Shown one piece after another: positions 24,906 to 36,246 of a stretch of DNA of 64,000 nucleotides. The position numbers and the translations under genes were made by a program. The DNA is from Euphorbia lathyris. Its lineage: Eukaryota > Streptophyta > Magnoliopsida > Malpighiales > Euphorbiaceae. Each line of letters begins with the position of its first letter. The first letter of the stretch is position 1. Under the pieces are notes generated by a model. The model ran no database searches, was not told the DNA's origin, and was given only the letters and a program-made list of their open reading frames with translations. The stretch covers positions 64,497,001 through 64,561,000 of the forward strand of contig NC_088918.1 of assembly GCF_963576675.1 (NCBI RefSeq), written 5' to 3'.

Positions 24906-25160
24906 ATTGTTAATTATAAAAAAATAAATATTATACTTAAAAATAAATATTTAATATATAAATATATATTTATTAATTAATATTAATAAGCGGGCCGGGC
25001 TGGGCCGGCCCGTGTTATTTTTATTAATCCCAAGCCCGCCCAAAAAATAGGCGGGCTTTGGCGGGCCTGGGCCGATGAACAATTTTTATTGTCCAAGCCC
25101 GGTCCAAGGGACACGGGCCTGGGCGGGCGGGGCGGGTACCCGGGCCCGTGGACATGTCTA
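24721..25160. mobile_element. hAT-type MITE
   Basis: 440-bp non-coding element with imperfect terminal inverted repeats (TAGACCTGTCCATGGGCCGG at the left; the right end reversed reads TAGACATGTCCACGGGCC), rich in GGGCC. It is flanked by the 8-bp duplication ATCGTGAT at 24713-24720 and 25161-25168. Eight-base duplications and TAG-type ends fit the hAT superfamily. An (AT)n run lies at about 24876-24900. Insertion split one arm of the CpG-rich pair. Confidence 0.85.
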
Positions 25161-25383
25161 ATCGTGATAGATACTTTTACCCTAATTTGGATCTTTTCTT
25201 CTGTCTTTGATCTGTTCCTTGATGATATTCCTTCGTATTGAGCTTTTAAGTGTTCCAAACCTATCTCTAGAGAAATCATGAACAAACAAGTGAAATCTTT
25301 CCAAAACCTATCCTAAACTAAGCTAAATGCATTAAAATAAATATGAATATGCATGCATAAATACGTAAATTAAGGACTTATCA

Positions 25384-26678
25384 CCAAGCTCTAGGAGCTT
25401 ATTTTAGACCATACAATTATTTTTTTAACATATAATCATATTATGGATATTTGGAGTCCTCAAAACTTGTGGGTTGTTTAACATAAACCTCTTCATTAAT
25501 GACTACATTTAGGAAAGCACTTTTGGCATCCATTTGATAGAGTTTGAAATTCTTATAACAAGCAAATGCACATAAAATTCTAATAGCCTCTAATCTAGCA
25601 ACTTGAGAAAAGTTTTACCAAAGTATATTCCTTCTTGTTGATTATAACCCTGAATAACTAGTCTAGCTTTATTTCTAGTAACATTACCAGACTCATCAAG
25701 GTTGTTTCTGAATACCCATGTTCCTATGAAGGTTTTATACTTAAGCTTAGGTACTAGATCCCAAATTTCATTTCTTTCAAGCTATTCTAGTTCTTCTTGG
25801 ATGGAAAAATCCAACTATCACTTTAATCTTCCTTAAAGTGCTTGGATTTTATTTTAGATACAAAAGTTATGCTACTAAAGAGCTTCCTAGACTTGGCTCT
25901 AGTCATAACTTTATCAGATGGATTGTCTTTAATGTCTCTTTGTGAATGATATCTAAAAAACCTAATTTATTTAGGAAGATCATTATTACTATTTTATTTT
26001 CATTTTTACTCAAATTAAGATTATTAGAATTAGCAGAGCTAATTTGAGTATCTTCCACATTTTGGACATCAACAATAGAGTTGCACCTTATGGGAACATT
26101 ATTTTCCTCAAAGACAACATGAATATATTCCTCTACAACTCTTCTTTTGTTAAACACTCTAAAGGTCTTACTATATGTAGAGTATCCTAGGAGAATTTTT
26201 TCATCAGATTTTTATTATCAAATTTTCCTAATTGGTCCTTATCATTGTCCAGAATAAAACACTTAGAATCAAATATGTGAAAGTAACTGATATTGGGTTT
26301 TCTTCCTTTCCATAACTCATAAGGAGTCTTTTTCAGAATGAGTTTTATTAAAACTTTATTCAGAATATAAGAATCAATGTTAGTGGCTACAACCTAAAAA
26401 TACTTAGGAAGATTACTTTCACTGATCATAATCCTGCATTTCTTCTAGGGTTCTATTCTTTCTTTCTATTACTCCATTTTGTTGAGGAGTTCTAGGTGCA
26501 CGGAAGGAATGATTAATTCTATATTCATTGTACATTTTCTTAAAGAGCTCATTTTTTAATTCACCTCCATTATCATTTCTAATGGACATTATTTTACTAT
26601 CTTTATCATTTTGGAGCTTTTCGCACAAATTGATAAACTTATCAAAGATCTCATCCTTAGATGTTAGAAAGATTGTCC
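25384..26678 (-). pseudogene. copia-D integrase and front of RT, decayed
   Basis: Minus-strand continuation of copia-D. Integrase part: TIFLTSKDEIFDKF, IRNDNGGELKNELF (Asp present), [21 protein letters not shown] (Glu present). Then a linker with VFNKRRVVEEYIHVVFEE and an RT front with many stops. It is cut at 26678 by SIRE LTR 3, so protease, gag and the 5' LTR would lie beyond the SIRE array, outside the window. Confidence 0.8.
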
Positions 26679-28018
26679 TGTTGAAACACTTTCCACATAA
26701 TTTTGATTTGACAAAATTGTTTAAGTATAATTTAAAATACATATTCATAATACACTAAGTTTAAATGATTTGATTTATTCTATTAATGTGTTTGTTCAAT
26801 GTTGAGTTATAAAAGTTATAAGACATAAGAATCAAAAGGCCCAAGCCTAATACGAAAGCCAAGGCCCAAGGCAAACAACTCAGTACACTCGGCCCGCGTA
26901 TGTCAAGACGTTGCCGTTTTGAATGAAAATGCAACTCAGCAAACGGAAGGATCTAGAAGACCTTCGGGAACAACTTCAGGATGAAGCTGCTGAGTAGTCT
27001 CGACAAAACGTACAAGACAGCAGCTGGCAAAGGAAAACTTCCAGACAAAGTGTTTCCTCTTTTGGCAAAGTTCAGACGACATAGTATGCTATTCAGTTGA
27101 CCTTACCATAAAAGGAGAGAGCATCTGCTGAGCTGACCGAGGACAAAAGATACACGATTGTGATTGGCTGAGAGCTCTGAGCAAGTCAGGATGACAATGA
27201 CATATAGCCGTTTCCCTCCAACGGTTATTTCGAAATTCGAAATGACCGAATGCCCAGATGTCTCTATAAATAGTGCCATCACAAGCTTCACAACATATAG
27301 AACTTGATCAAGCAGTTACGCTGACCAAATTTCTACACAAGTTCTGCAAAGCAAGAAGCAAAGCAAATTCTTACACTAAACTTCTCATATCTGTGTAAAA
27401 GTCTAGAGTGATTGTAAATCGTCTAAAGTGTCTTAGCACATCTTTGTATTAGGAGAAAACACTTATCATTTCTAGAGTTAGAAAGGAGAGGCTGAGTACT
27501 CGGTTTTAAGTACTCAGCGAGAGATTAGGATTGAGTAGAAGTATAGAGGAAGGTACGCTTGTCATACTCAATTGCTGATATTGTAAAAGGTTTGAGGCTC
27601 TACCTTTAAAGAGCTCAGTAGAGTATTTGAAATCTCGGAACGTGTTCCGGGGACAGGACGTAGGCTTAGAAGAAGCCGAAGCTGGATAAGTCTGCTGAGT
27701 GAAGTATTTCTTACCTTAACTCCTTATTTATATTGCTTGCTTTAAATAATCAAAACTGACCAAGTAAAAAGGTCAAGTTGAGTTGTGCGCTTTGAACGTC
27801 TGAGCTCAGGAATAGACTCTAAGTGCTATCTCCTGACTCAAGCTAAGAAACTGACCTAGTCACCAGTTGACTAAGCCAGTATCTTGCTGTTTACTCAGCG
27901 CCACTGTTCAAACCTTTTTCCTTAGAAAAAGAAGTCTGCCCTAATTGCATAAAAAGTTTAAATAGTTCCTAACCCCCCCCCCTTGGAACTATACTTGCAA
28001 CTAAACAAGGGACCAACA
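26679..28018 (+). repeat. SIRE LTR 3 (5' LTR of copy 3)
   Basis: 1,340-bp LTR, TGTTGAAACACT to GGGACCAACA, with TATAAATA at 27265-27272 and palindrome CGGAACGTGTTCCGG at 27636-27650. It interrupts copia-D integrase. Preceding bases TGTCC (26674-26678) would be the left target duplication. Confidence 0.93.
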
Positions 28019-28020
28019 AG

Positions 28021-28032
28021 TGGTATCAGAGC
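28021..28032 (+). promoter_or_regulatory. primer binding site (tRNA-iMet), SIRE copy 3
   Basis: TGGTATCAGAGC two bases after LTR 3. Confidence 0.92.
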
Positions 28033-28080
28033 TTAAAAGCTCACCTTAAAAGGTCTAACAACCTTGAGCTGATCCCTACC

Positions 28081-29819
28081 ATGGGCAAAAACAGCACTCG
28101 GTTTCTCCCTGGAAACCAAACAACTCAAATACTGCCTGAGGGGCTGTCCATTACTAGGCCTCCCCTATTCTTCGGGTCAAACTATACCTTCTGGAAGAAT
28201 AGGATGAAAAACTTCATTCAGGCTACAAACATGAGTGCCTGGCTATCTATAGTCCAAGACCCATTTGTACCTGTTGAGGTTGTGGCTGGCCAAACAGTTG
28301 TAAAAGCTGAGGCCAAATGGACAGAGGATGATCTTAAGAAGCTTCAGAACCATAAATCGGCTATCAATATGCTTCACTGTGCGCTTGATGCTGCAAAATA
28401 TAATAAAATCTCAGGTTGTGAGTCGGCGCAAAAGATCTGGAGAAAGCTGGAAGTCACGTACGAGGGAACAAACAAAGTAAAAGAATCCAAGGTGAATCAG
28501 CAGATGAGACTGTGCAAGCTATTCGAGATGAACAATGATGAGGGCATTTCAGACATGAACGCAAGGTTCACCAACATTATTAATGAGCTCAAGAGACTTG
28601 GGAAAATCTTCACTGAGGAAGAACAAGTCAAAAAGATACTCAGGAGTCTTCCGAAAGACTGGCAAGCAAAGAAGACAGCAGTTGAGGAAGCTCAGGATTT
28701 AACCACCTACAAATATGATGAACTCATCGGTTCATTGCTGACCCATGAGATCTCCATGAAAAACTTTGAGGTGAAGGAAAAATCTGAAGACAAGAAGCAG
28801 AAGTCACTTGTGATGAAAGCTGACTCCACTGACGGGAGTTCAACTGATGATGAGGAGATGGCTATGTTCACAAGGAAGATGAAAAGGCTGTTCAGGAAGA
28901 ACGACAATATTCTAAAAAGCCTTACAAAAAGTTTGATAAGTATAAGGCTGACTCAAGCGACAACAAATATAGAAAGGACAACTCAAAGCCCATTACATGC
29001 TTTGAGTGCCATCAAACTGGCCATATTAAGTCAAACTGCCCCACACTGAGGAAAGACAAGAAGAGTGGGAAGAAGGCAATGGTGGCTACTTGGAGTGACA
29101 GTGATGAGTCTTCATCTACAAAAACTGAGGCCACCGAGTCAGCGAAGATATGCTTCATGGCTGACGAACTTGCTGAGCCATACGTCTCTGAGCATGCTGA
29201 CCCATCCATCGCATCAGATGATGAAGAGCAATCAAATGAGGTAATTTCTCTTCCCCAGCTCAGAAACGATATGGTTAATGCCCTGAGTGATCTCTATACA
29301 CTTGTTAAGAAGTGTAATAAGAAGGCTAGAGCACTCAGCAGGCGATGTGACGAAGTGGAAGAGGTCAAACTGAGGGACCTCAGATTCCTTCTTCAGGACA
29401 ATTCAACTCTGCATGATAATATGAAAATCATACATGAGTCTGTCTCTGAAGTCCAGTCAGTTTCAAAGAAACTGAGGAAGGACGTCACAACCATCCAGAA
29501 CCAACTAAAGGTTCCAAATAAAAATAATTTTCCGCTGAGAACTCAGTACCAAGGTACTCAGCAGAGACGAAATCCCTAGCGAAAAGTCCAGTGTGACTTT
29601 TGTGGGAAGTTAGGACACACCACTAAGGTGTGCTGGCACGCTCAGCACTGGGATGCTGACAAGTCAGTAAAAAATCCTAAACAGAAGGTCAGTTGTGACT
29701 TCTGTGGAAAGAATGGCCATACTGTCCATGTATGTCGCCATAAAATAAAATATGATGCTATACCTGTTGCACCTAACAAGTCAGGACCCAAAAAGAATTG
29801 GGTACCTAAAAGTAACTAG
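28081..29819 (+). pseudogene. SIRE copy 3 gag, one frameshift and one stop
   Basis: Starts at ATG 28081 (MGKNSTRFLPGNQ) and is open for 275 residues through the UBN2-type capsid region. A one-base loss in an A run near 28906 shifts the frame; copy 4 keeps that base. The new frame runs through the first knuckle (CX2CX4HX4C, about 29000-29040), an acidic stretch, helices and the two CDFCGKxGH knuckles. A CAG-to-TAG change lies at 29577. Gag ends at TAG 29817-29819 after WVPKSN. Confidence 0.88.
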
Positions 29820-29824
29820 TTACA

Positions 29825-30519
29825 ATGCAGGTAAGCCTGAGATGTGCCGAGAAGTCAAAGATGTGGTATATTGACAGCGCATGCTCAAGGCATATGACGG
29901 GTGATGAAACTCAGTTCATCACGTTTGAACGTAAACGACGAGGAGGGAGCGTAAGTTTTAAGGACAACAAGAAGGGTAAGATAGTAGGCTCAGGAAACAT
30001 CGGAGGTAATCCTACTATTGAATTTGTCTCCCTAGTCAGCGGACTCAAATATAACTTACTCAGCGTAGCTCAGCTATGTGACAATGGGAGAAAAGTTATA
30101 TTTGATGCTACTGGATGTAAAATATACGAGGGTAAAACAAATGAGTTAATTTTAACTGCCCCTCGGATAGATAATGTCTTTATGCTAGACTTAGAGAAAA
30201 AGTTTTCAAAAACTGTGTGCTTAGTAACAAAGGAAGAAAATTCCTAGCTATGGCACAGGAGACTTGGTCATGTAAGCATGGACCTCCTGGCCAAACTAGA
30301 AAGAAAGCAATTGGTTGAGGGACTGCCTGAACTTAAATTTCAAAAAGATCAATTATGCCACGCTTGCCAAGCTGGAAAACAAACCAAACAATCTTTTCAC
30401 AGCAAAAACATTGTCTCAACTAAGCGTCTGTTAGAGTTACTACACTTGGATCTCTTTGGTCCAGTCTAGCCATTGAGTCTGGGTGGAAGAAGATTTTCCT
30501 TGGTCATTGTAGATGACTT
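29825..30519 (+). pseudogene. SIRE copy 3 pol, N-terminal part (cut by Athila-like insertion)
   Basis: Pol starts at ATG 29825, five bases after the gag stop and in another frame. Protease motif [12 protein letters not shown] is intact, followed by GAG-pre-integrase and CHACQAG. Stops at 30245 (TGG to TAG) and 30467 (CAG to TAG). At 30519, within the [11 protein letters not shown] stretch of the integrase core, the sequence is interrupted; it resumes at 46955. Confidence 0.88.
30515..30519. repeat. target-site duplication GACTT (left)
   Basis: Matches 46955-46959. Uninterrupted copies (for example 57001-57030) have a single GACTT between GTAGAT and CTCTCGG. Confidence 0.93.
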
Positions 30520-32295
30520 TGATGCGCGTGAAGTCTAGCGGTGTAGTAATATGGATGTAGTGTGATATGAGTGTGCTATGGGACTATGGATGCGGTCTTT
30601 CTAATTGCTCTAAATTCACTAGACGTCACTCCTTAGGGGCAAGTGTACCCCGTCGTATCAAGTAATAATCCGGTTAAGACCGGGTATCGAATCCACGGGA
30701 TTTATAATTACAAGTATTAGACGACTCGGTTTCGTATGTTATTTAAGCGGTGATTACTTTGGGGTAAAGTAAGACACAATTACACACTATTCCTAACTAT
30801 TGGCGACACAGATTTGTGTAACTGAAACTCTATAAAGCGGGGCGTGTATGATAAGTTATAACCACGATAAATAATGACTCTAAATGTATACGGATAATGG
30901 TTTATTCTTGCAAAGACGACCAAGTGTAGTACGACCGACCCGTGAGGTACTTAGACTACGTGATTCCTAGTCAAGGCGTGTCTAATGTGGGGGAACTAGA
31001 AATTAGGGCCCGTAAGTTCCGTGGCTTGTCAATTCCTACGGTTTCCGGTTTGTCACTCCCGGTAGGGCAGCACCTATATAATTCCCTAAAGATAGCCCGG
31101 ATGGCGGCGGTAATCGCGTGCTCCTACACAATAGTCAATTATCAATATCAAAACAAGCAATAAACATTAACACGTAAAAGGAAATAGAGATTATGAATCA
31201 TAAATTATAAATATGGAAAGTGTATAGATGCAATACAACCAAGCCTAGTACATAGGAATAGTACAAGCTAATTAGCAAGTAAAAAAGGAAATCCGCCCTT
31301 GGAACTAGCTAACCGGACTCAAAGCCGTCTCCTAGGTCATGGAGGTGGAACTCTCGAGCTTGGTGATGAATGGTGGAGGGGAACTTCGATGGAACGCCGG
31401 AACAACCGAACAAGCTCTCGAGGGGGAGAGTTTAACTACAAAATCTGAATCTAAATTACAAGGAAAGAAAAGAGTATAGTATAGCTCTCTAGTATACAAT
31501 TGGTGTCTAATGAAGTTCACAAGCTATCTATTTATAGACATCAAGCAGGGGCAAGTTTGTAAATTCACAAGCACAAGCATGGAGCAACATTATTTGGTGC
31601 AGAAAACCCATGATATGCCCCGCGTAAGGTGGTTTACGCCCCGCGTAAGTGCCCATTCCGTTAGAAATCTCCTGCATGTGGACCAATTCCATGTCTAATT
31701 GTCTCAAACACGCCCTGCGTAGCTGAAGTACGCCCCGTGTGTTTGAATCTCTGAAGTTTTATTGCTAGAATTAGAGTATTTACGCCGTGCGTAGATAAAG
31801 TACGCCCCGCGTAAATGTGTCTCTGATCTTTTTACGTTGAAGAACTGCCTTATATGCCTCGCGTATGGATAGTTGACTCTAGGAGACAATGCAGTCTGAC
31901 TTTCAGGATTAGGCCAATTATTGCCGACATGTGTCATACGCCCCGCGTAAAATGGCATACGCCCCACGTATGCTGAGTTAGTTCCACATGGTGCCTGCGG
32001 ATAAGGCAATTATTTCTGGCATCATGTTTCACGCCCCGCGTAAGGGTTACTACGCCCCGCGTATGAAGTGGGTTTTTGCTCCTTTCTTGTACCTGAAATA
32101 CAACACTTGAGAGCCGAGTTAGCTTGACGTTTTTATTTCCTAAACTAGTAAAAAACAAGGGAATTAAACTAAAAGTACGAGATTTCTATTTCTTTATTTA
32201 TTCAAAATACTTTATTTTTGCAATTAAACTTATTTATTTTATCCAAAATCATCCCGTAAATCACGCTAAAAGATAGGGGTAAAATACCCCTATCA
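30520..32295 (-). repeat. Athila-like LTR a (3'-most in element sense)
   Basis: 1,776 bp, plus-strand ends TGATGCGCG and CCCTATCA. Minus-strand TATA (TATAAATA, complement of 31529-31536). The box GCAAGTGTACC...CAAGTAATAATCC...TATCGAATCCAC near 30640-30700 is the R/U5-type signature of plant Ty3 LTRs. The U3 part (31614-32063) carries 11 CpG-rich 13-bp arms. A 73-residue reading frame at 30942-31163 recurs in all three LTRs but looks non-coding. Confidence 0.92.
31614..32063. repeat. direct pairs of TACGCCCCGCGTA-type arms in LTR a U3
   Basis: Arms start at 31614/31635, 31709/31729, 31781/31801, about 31853 (single), 31937/31958 and 32030/32051. Pairs are 20-21 bp apart and all in one orientation. 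The cluster ends about 78 bp upstream of the minus-strand TATA. Same cluster in LTR b (about 39002-39474) and LTR c (about 46269-46720). Confidence 0.85.
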
Positions 32296-33753
32296 AACCT
32301 CATCGCACTTTAAAATTTTACTTGTCCTCAAGTAAAAGAAATCGAAAGACAAGGGATTGAGAAAATTAAGAAACAAACCGACGGTTGGTTTTGCCAAGTG
32401 CGTGATTTCAAAGTTATGGTTTTGTACCAAGGTTTCGGTAAGTACCTACGCCGATAATTGAGTACAAAAACTTGTTCGAAACCTCCATGATCAAGATTTA
32501 ATAGGCAATATCAACGGAGGTTGATTATCAAGGGATTTCGCTCTTACGCTCAATTTCTAGGTCGGTCGGTGTTTTATCGCTCTTCTTTGCACTTACTCGA
32601 GATCATGTTGAATTTGCATTTTTATCCGGGTTTTTCCTCTTAAAATGTGGTTAAGCAATATTAAAAATGAACCCGGAGGGGGTTGTAATGTGGCTACCTT
32701 CTTTAGTGGTTAGTTTACGAAAACTCGAGTTCAAAAATACCGTTTTGTGATTGTACCACATCATTGCTTATTTTGGCCTTGGCGAATTTTACAAGATGTA
32801 CTTCAAAATTGCTCGGGTGGAGCTTTGAGAATGCCTCATTATTTATTGTATCCGTTGTTTTGATAGAGGCACAAAAACAATATTTTGAGAGCTAATGGTG
32901 TTCATTTGCTAAGGCCGTGACTTATTTCGGGTAATTCGGGTGCAATCTTGATTATGATGGTAATTTGAACAAGAGGAAAAAGGGTTACATGTTAGGAGGG
33001 TGTTAGCAAAAAAAAGTTGGTTAATAGGCTCAAGGGGGTTTCCTAATGTTTAATGAAAACGAGAAAAAGAAATTAAGAGAAATTAGCCTAAGTGGGTTCG
33101 GTTTATCATCTATTGCCTTTTTACCATAAAATAAGTGTACTTAACTCGGTATTGGATGCAAATTCTATGAGTCGAGTGAAGTCAAAGCTCTCGAAAAATT
33201 GTGAAAGAATTAGAGTTCTCGTACGAACTCTTTTAGGCTCAAACATACCTCACAAAGATTCGGGTTTAAATTGTGTACTATCGAGTTTTCGCTAAATTCT
33301 CAACTATCCCATTTTTATTGCCTTTTCAAAGTTCATTATGGAGATGACAATTGGGTTAAGACTCAATGCCTTAGTTTAGTACTAACCTAAGCTTTATACA
33401 AATTTCCTAATTTCAAAACCAAGACTAAAATTTCTTAATCGAATCATTCCTTTATGTTCCAACACTTTTATTTTTAACGACAAATAACGAAACTTTAATT
33501 AATTTCCGAAGGAGGGATAGCGTGTCGGGAAGATTTGAAAGAGTCAATAAATTAGTTTAATTATTTTTTTATTTATCTTATTTTTATTTTTGTTTTTGGT
33601 AGTGCAAAACAAACGTTAAGTGCGGGGTTGCACGTCCCTCCGCGTTATTTAAAATGACGCCTATTTCAAGGGCATCGCAAAAAGAAATGAAAACAAAAAC
33701 AAAAGCAAAAATAAAGTGAAAAAAGAAAAAGAGGACCTTTAGTGGTCAGGGGT
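32296..33753 (-). other. Athila-like internal a, 3' non-coding region
   Basis: About 1.5 kb between the 3' ORF and the 3' LTR with no plausible protein. It is conserved with 39711-41189 only because the two internals are copies. The polypurine tract should lie next to 32296; on the minus strand this edge reads AGTGCGATGAGGTTTGA, only weakly purine-rich. Confidence 0.6.
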
Positions 33754-33840
33754 TACGCGAGGCGTGCCCACAGGGGCGCCCCGCGTGTTTTTAGCAGAGA
33801 CTCAAATACGCGGGGCGTGCCATGGGGTACGCCCTGCGTC
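33754..33840. repeat. two inverted 34-bp modules downstream of 3' ORF (copy a)
   Basis: 33754-33787 and 33807-33840, each 13-bp arm, 8-bp spacer, 13-bp arm, for example TACGCGGGGCGTG / CCATGGGG / TACGCCCTGCGTC. Copy b has three modules here (41190-41367). Confidence 0.85.
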
Positions 33841-33982
33841 GTGTTATTACGAATAGCAAAATTGAACGAAAAACAATACGAAACACAAACCGAAAGCACT
33901 AAAATAATAAAATAAACGGAAAGTACATTAACAATAAAAAAGAACAACAACTACAACATCACAAAAAAAAAAGGAAAGGGAA

Positions 33983-35185
33983 CTATTGTTGAGGTGGAGG
34001 TGGATTGCCATTGAGGTTGATGTAGGAAGTGAAGGAGGCGGTGAGAGCATCGAAACGAGTGTCGATATGAGCCCGGTCCTCCCGCTGTTGCGCCTCGAGG
34101 GTATCGAAGCGAGTGTCAAAATGGAATTGATCACGACGTTGGTTGTCCTCGAGGATATCCAACCGAGCATAGAGGGCATTGAAGTCATGAAGCGGTGGGG
34201 GACTAAAATTGAGACCCAAATCTGAGTCCGAATCCCCTCCCACATCGGAGTTGGCAGCCCTCGAGGTTTCACCTGGGCCGGAAGTAGGAGTAGTCAAGGA
34301 CTTAAAAGCGTTTTTGTCTATGGGTCGAGGCACAAGGCGTGGGAGGTGCTCAATGGAATCAGAGCCGAGTTTGGAGAGGGCGAAGATGGTGACGAGGTGG
34401 CCAAACCCGAGCTTAGCCCTTTTCCGGATGGGTGTGGCACGGAGGTGAAGAGCCACATGGTAGGCAAGGTCGCAGGTGAGCCCGTTGACACAACAGTAGA
34501 GGGCCAACAACTCATGTTTGTTGACCTTGGTGGACTCCGACTTCCCCGTAAAGTAGAAGGAGATGAAGCGGTGAAGCAATTGGAGAATGGGGTCACGAAT
34601 ACTAGCCGGGTGGAGGTTGGAGACGTGATAGTCATTGGACCCAGTAATGGAGGACCAAAATTCAAGGGCGGAGATGCCGTCGGGCCAATGGGCGACGCTA
34701 GGCTCCGCTTGGTGAGTGAAGTGGGCGCGGAGCTATTGAGTGTCAATGGTGAAGGGGCGGTTGTGGAGGCGAAAATTGAAGAGGGCGGCTCCGGGCACAT
34801 TGTTGGAGGTGAGGGAGGTGAAGAACTCGATCACGAATGAGGGATACACATGGTATTCCGTGCTATACATGTCGTACCACCCGAGGGCACGGAGACGAGC
34901 TTCAAAAGGTGTGGCAAGATTGTGTTGATCTAGCATGCTCCGTTGGATGTAGGGAAGCTCCATGACGGTGGCGGCACAAAGGGCTTCATACCGGAGGGCT
35001 TCCTCCTCGGTGAGAAGGTGGAAAGGTGCCCGGTAGAGGCGGGTGAGTGGTGGAGTGTCTTCCCGGTCGGGTGGTGGTGGTTGTTGGTTTTGGGTGGACC
35101 GGAAGGAACGTGAGGTGCGAGCTCAGCGAGCTTGCATTTGTTGGTCGAGGGGGGTGTTAATGGCGGCTCGTTTACTTCGGGTCAT
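33983..35185 (-). pseudogene. Athila-like 3' accessory ORF, copy a, broken
   Basis: Probable start at 35185 (MTRSKRAAINTPLDQQ). A stop lies about 17 codons later and a second at 34730-34732 (Trp codon TGG to TAG, compared with copy b). Readable blocks: LRALGWYDMYSTEY, YPSFVIEFFTSL, FNFRLHNRPFTI, a central helical region (ELLALYCCVNGL, RKRAKLGFGHLVTIFALSKLG), and a C-terminal heptad-like part (LDILEDNQRRDQ, FDTRFDTLEAQQREDRAHI). It resembles the ATHILA/putative plant transposon protein type of ORF. Function unknown. The protein ends before the paired 34-bp modules. Confidence 0.78.
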
Positions 35186-35335
35186 GGTTAGGGTGAGGAA
35201 TGGAGAAAGCTTGAGAGAAGATGGGAAAAGTTTGGGAAGGATTGGATAGAATAGTGAGGGAAGAAGATGAAGAAAGGTGGGTTATATATAGGAGAGGAGT
35301 GGGGAATCCAAGCATAGCTCGGATTCCCAGAGGGG

Positions 35336-36015
35336 TACGCGGGGCGTGAAGGGGCCACGCTCCGCGTATCCCTCCTCCTGGCGTTATTGGATGGAAGATC
35401 GGTGAGATACGCGCGGCGTAAGTAGGGTTACGCCACGCGTATCGATGCTCCTGCCCCTTTTCGTGACAAAAGGGATAGGGACGCGGGGCGTAAATAGGGT
35501 TACGCCCCGCGTAATCAGACGGGAGAAGAGGGATCTTTTGTGGTTTTGGTAATTTTATAATTTTTTTTTTGTGGATTTATGAGGGTTTAATGATTTTTAT
35601 GATTTTTATGTTTTATTTATGGGTAATTAAGGTGGTGGTTAATGATAATTTATTGTGGAGGGAAGGTGGAAATTTGAATTTGAAAAGGTGAGAATGGATA
35701 GGGTCGAAAAGGAGGTGGAGTGTGGAAGTGGAAAAGGTGTATAAGGAAGAGGGGTGATTAGAAGTTTGAGAGATGGGGAGTTGCCATGGGGAGTTGTGAT
35801 TTCGCAACTCCCCGAGGATACGCGCGGCGTACCATGCGGTACGCCCCACGTGTCCTTCACGTGGCATTTATTAAAGAAAATTCATTTTTAATTGTTTTAG
35901 GGAAAGCGTACGCGGGGTGTAAATGTAGATATGCCGCGCGTAGCGTGTTCTTTATTTAGTAAAAACAGCAGAAATTACAACTACGCGGGGCGCAATGGTT
36001 TGTACGCCCCGCGTA
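35336..36015. repeat. six inverted 34-bp modules between gag and 3' ORF (copy a)
   Basis: Modules at 35336-35368 (7-bp spacer), 35408-35441, 35480-35513, 35819-35852, 35909-35942 and 35982-36015. Arms follow TACGCGGGGCGTA and its complement with 0-3 differences; spacers are 8 bp otherwise. They fill the intergenic stretch upstream of the 3' ORF start; nothing else is recognisable there. Confidence 0.88.
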
Positions 36016-36246
36016 TTTGTAAAATTTTGGATTAATGTGGGATTTGTTTTTCTTTTGATTTTTAAGAAAATAAAATAAAAGAAAAAGGAAGAAAGAAAAA
36101 TCAAGATGAAGATGAAAATAAAAACCACCAAAATGCAAAATAACGAAAAGAAATAATGTTTATGATACATATAGACAAATGGTTCGAGGGATTCAAACCA
36201 ATGCTACGTTTTGAGTCAAAGTAGCTCGACTTTCTCATATGGCGGC

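Larger units (their letters stand above)
23515..25383 (-). repeat. solo LTR of a Ty3/gypsy-type element
   Basis: 1,869-bp LTR with TG...CA ends (plus strand TGTTAGGCGAATT to GGACTTATCA), flanked by CCAAG at 23510-23514 and 25384-25388. No internal region is present, so it was left by LTR-LTR recombination. The left end carries the box GCAAGTGCACG...AGTAATAATAAG...TGTTCCCACAGAGAAC, a form seen in plant Ty3 LTRs, which gives minus orientation. A minus-strand TATA (TATAAAAG, 24414-24421) lies downstream of paired CpG-rich arms at 24570-24720. Confidence 0.82.

Noticed and set aside
27103..27291. Recurrent 62-79 residue antisense frames in SIRE LTRs, gag and pol (for example 53602-53799, 59305-59493, 28707-28907)
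   Set aside because: Antisense shadows of LTR or coding sequence that repeat because the elements repeat.
30942..31163. A 73-residue frame with the same start in all three Athila-like LTRs (also 38331-38552 and 45597-45818)
   Set aside because: It lies in LTR sequence downstream of the TATA and shows no family similarity. Conservation is explained by LTR identity.
31614..32063. CRISPR-like array of GC-rich repeats
   Set aside because: Arms are 13 bp, spacers are 7-8 bp or long and irregular, there are no cas genes, and the context is a plant LTR.
33092..33295. 67-residue frame in the Athila-like 3' non-coding region (and 40534-40737)
   Set aside because: No recognisable domain, and present in both copies only by duplication.
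34318..34840. Long reading frames on both strands opposite the Athila-like 3' ORF (also 41846-42461), 160-195 residues
   Set aside because: They overlap the 3' ORF in other frames, have compositions typical of antisense shadows, and appear in both copies only because the copies are duplicates.
35408..35441. Reading the 13-8-13 modules as active site-specific recombination sites
   Set aside because: Only the geometry matches. No tyrosine recombinase gene is visible, spacers differ between modules, and arms also occur in direct orientation. Kept as a geometry note only.
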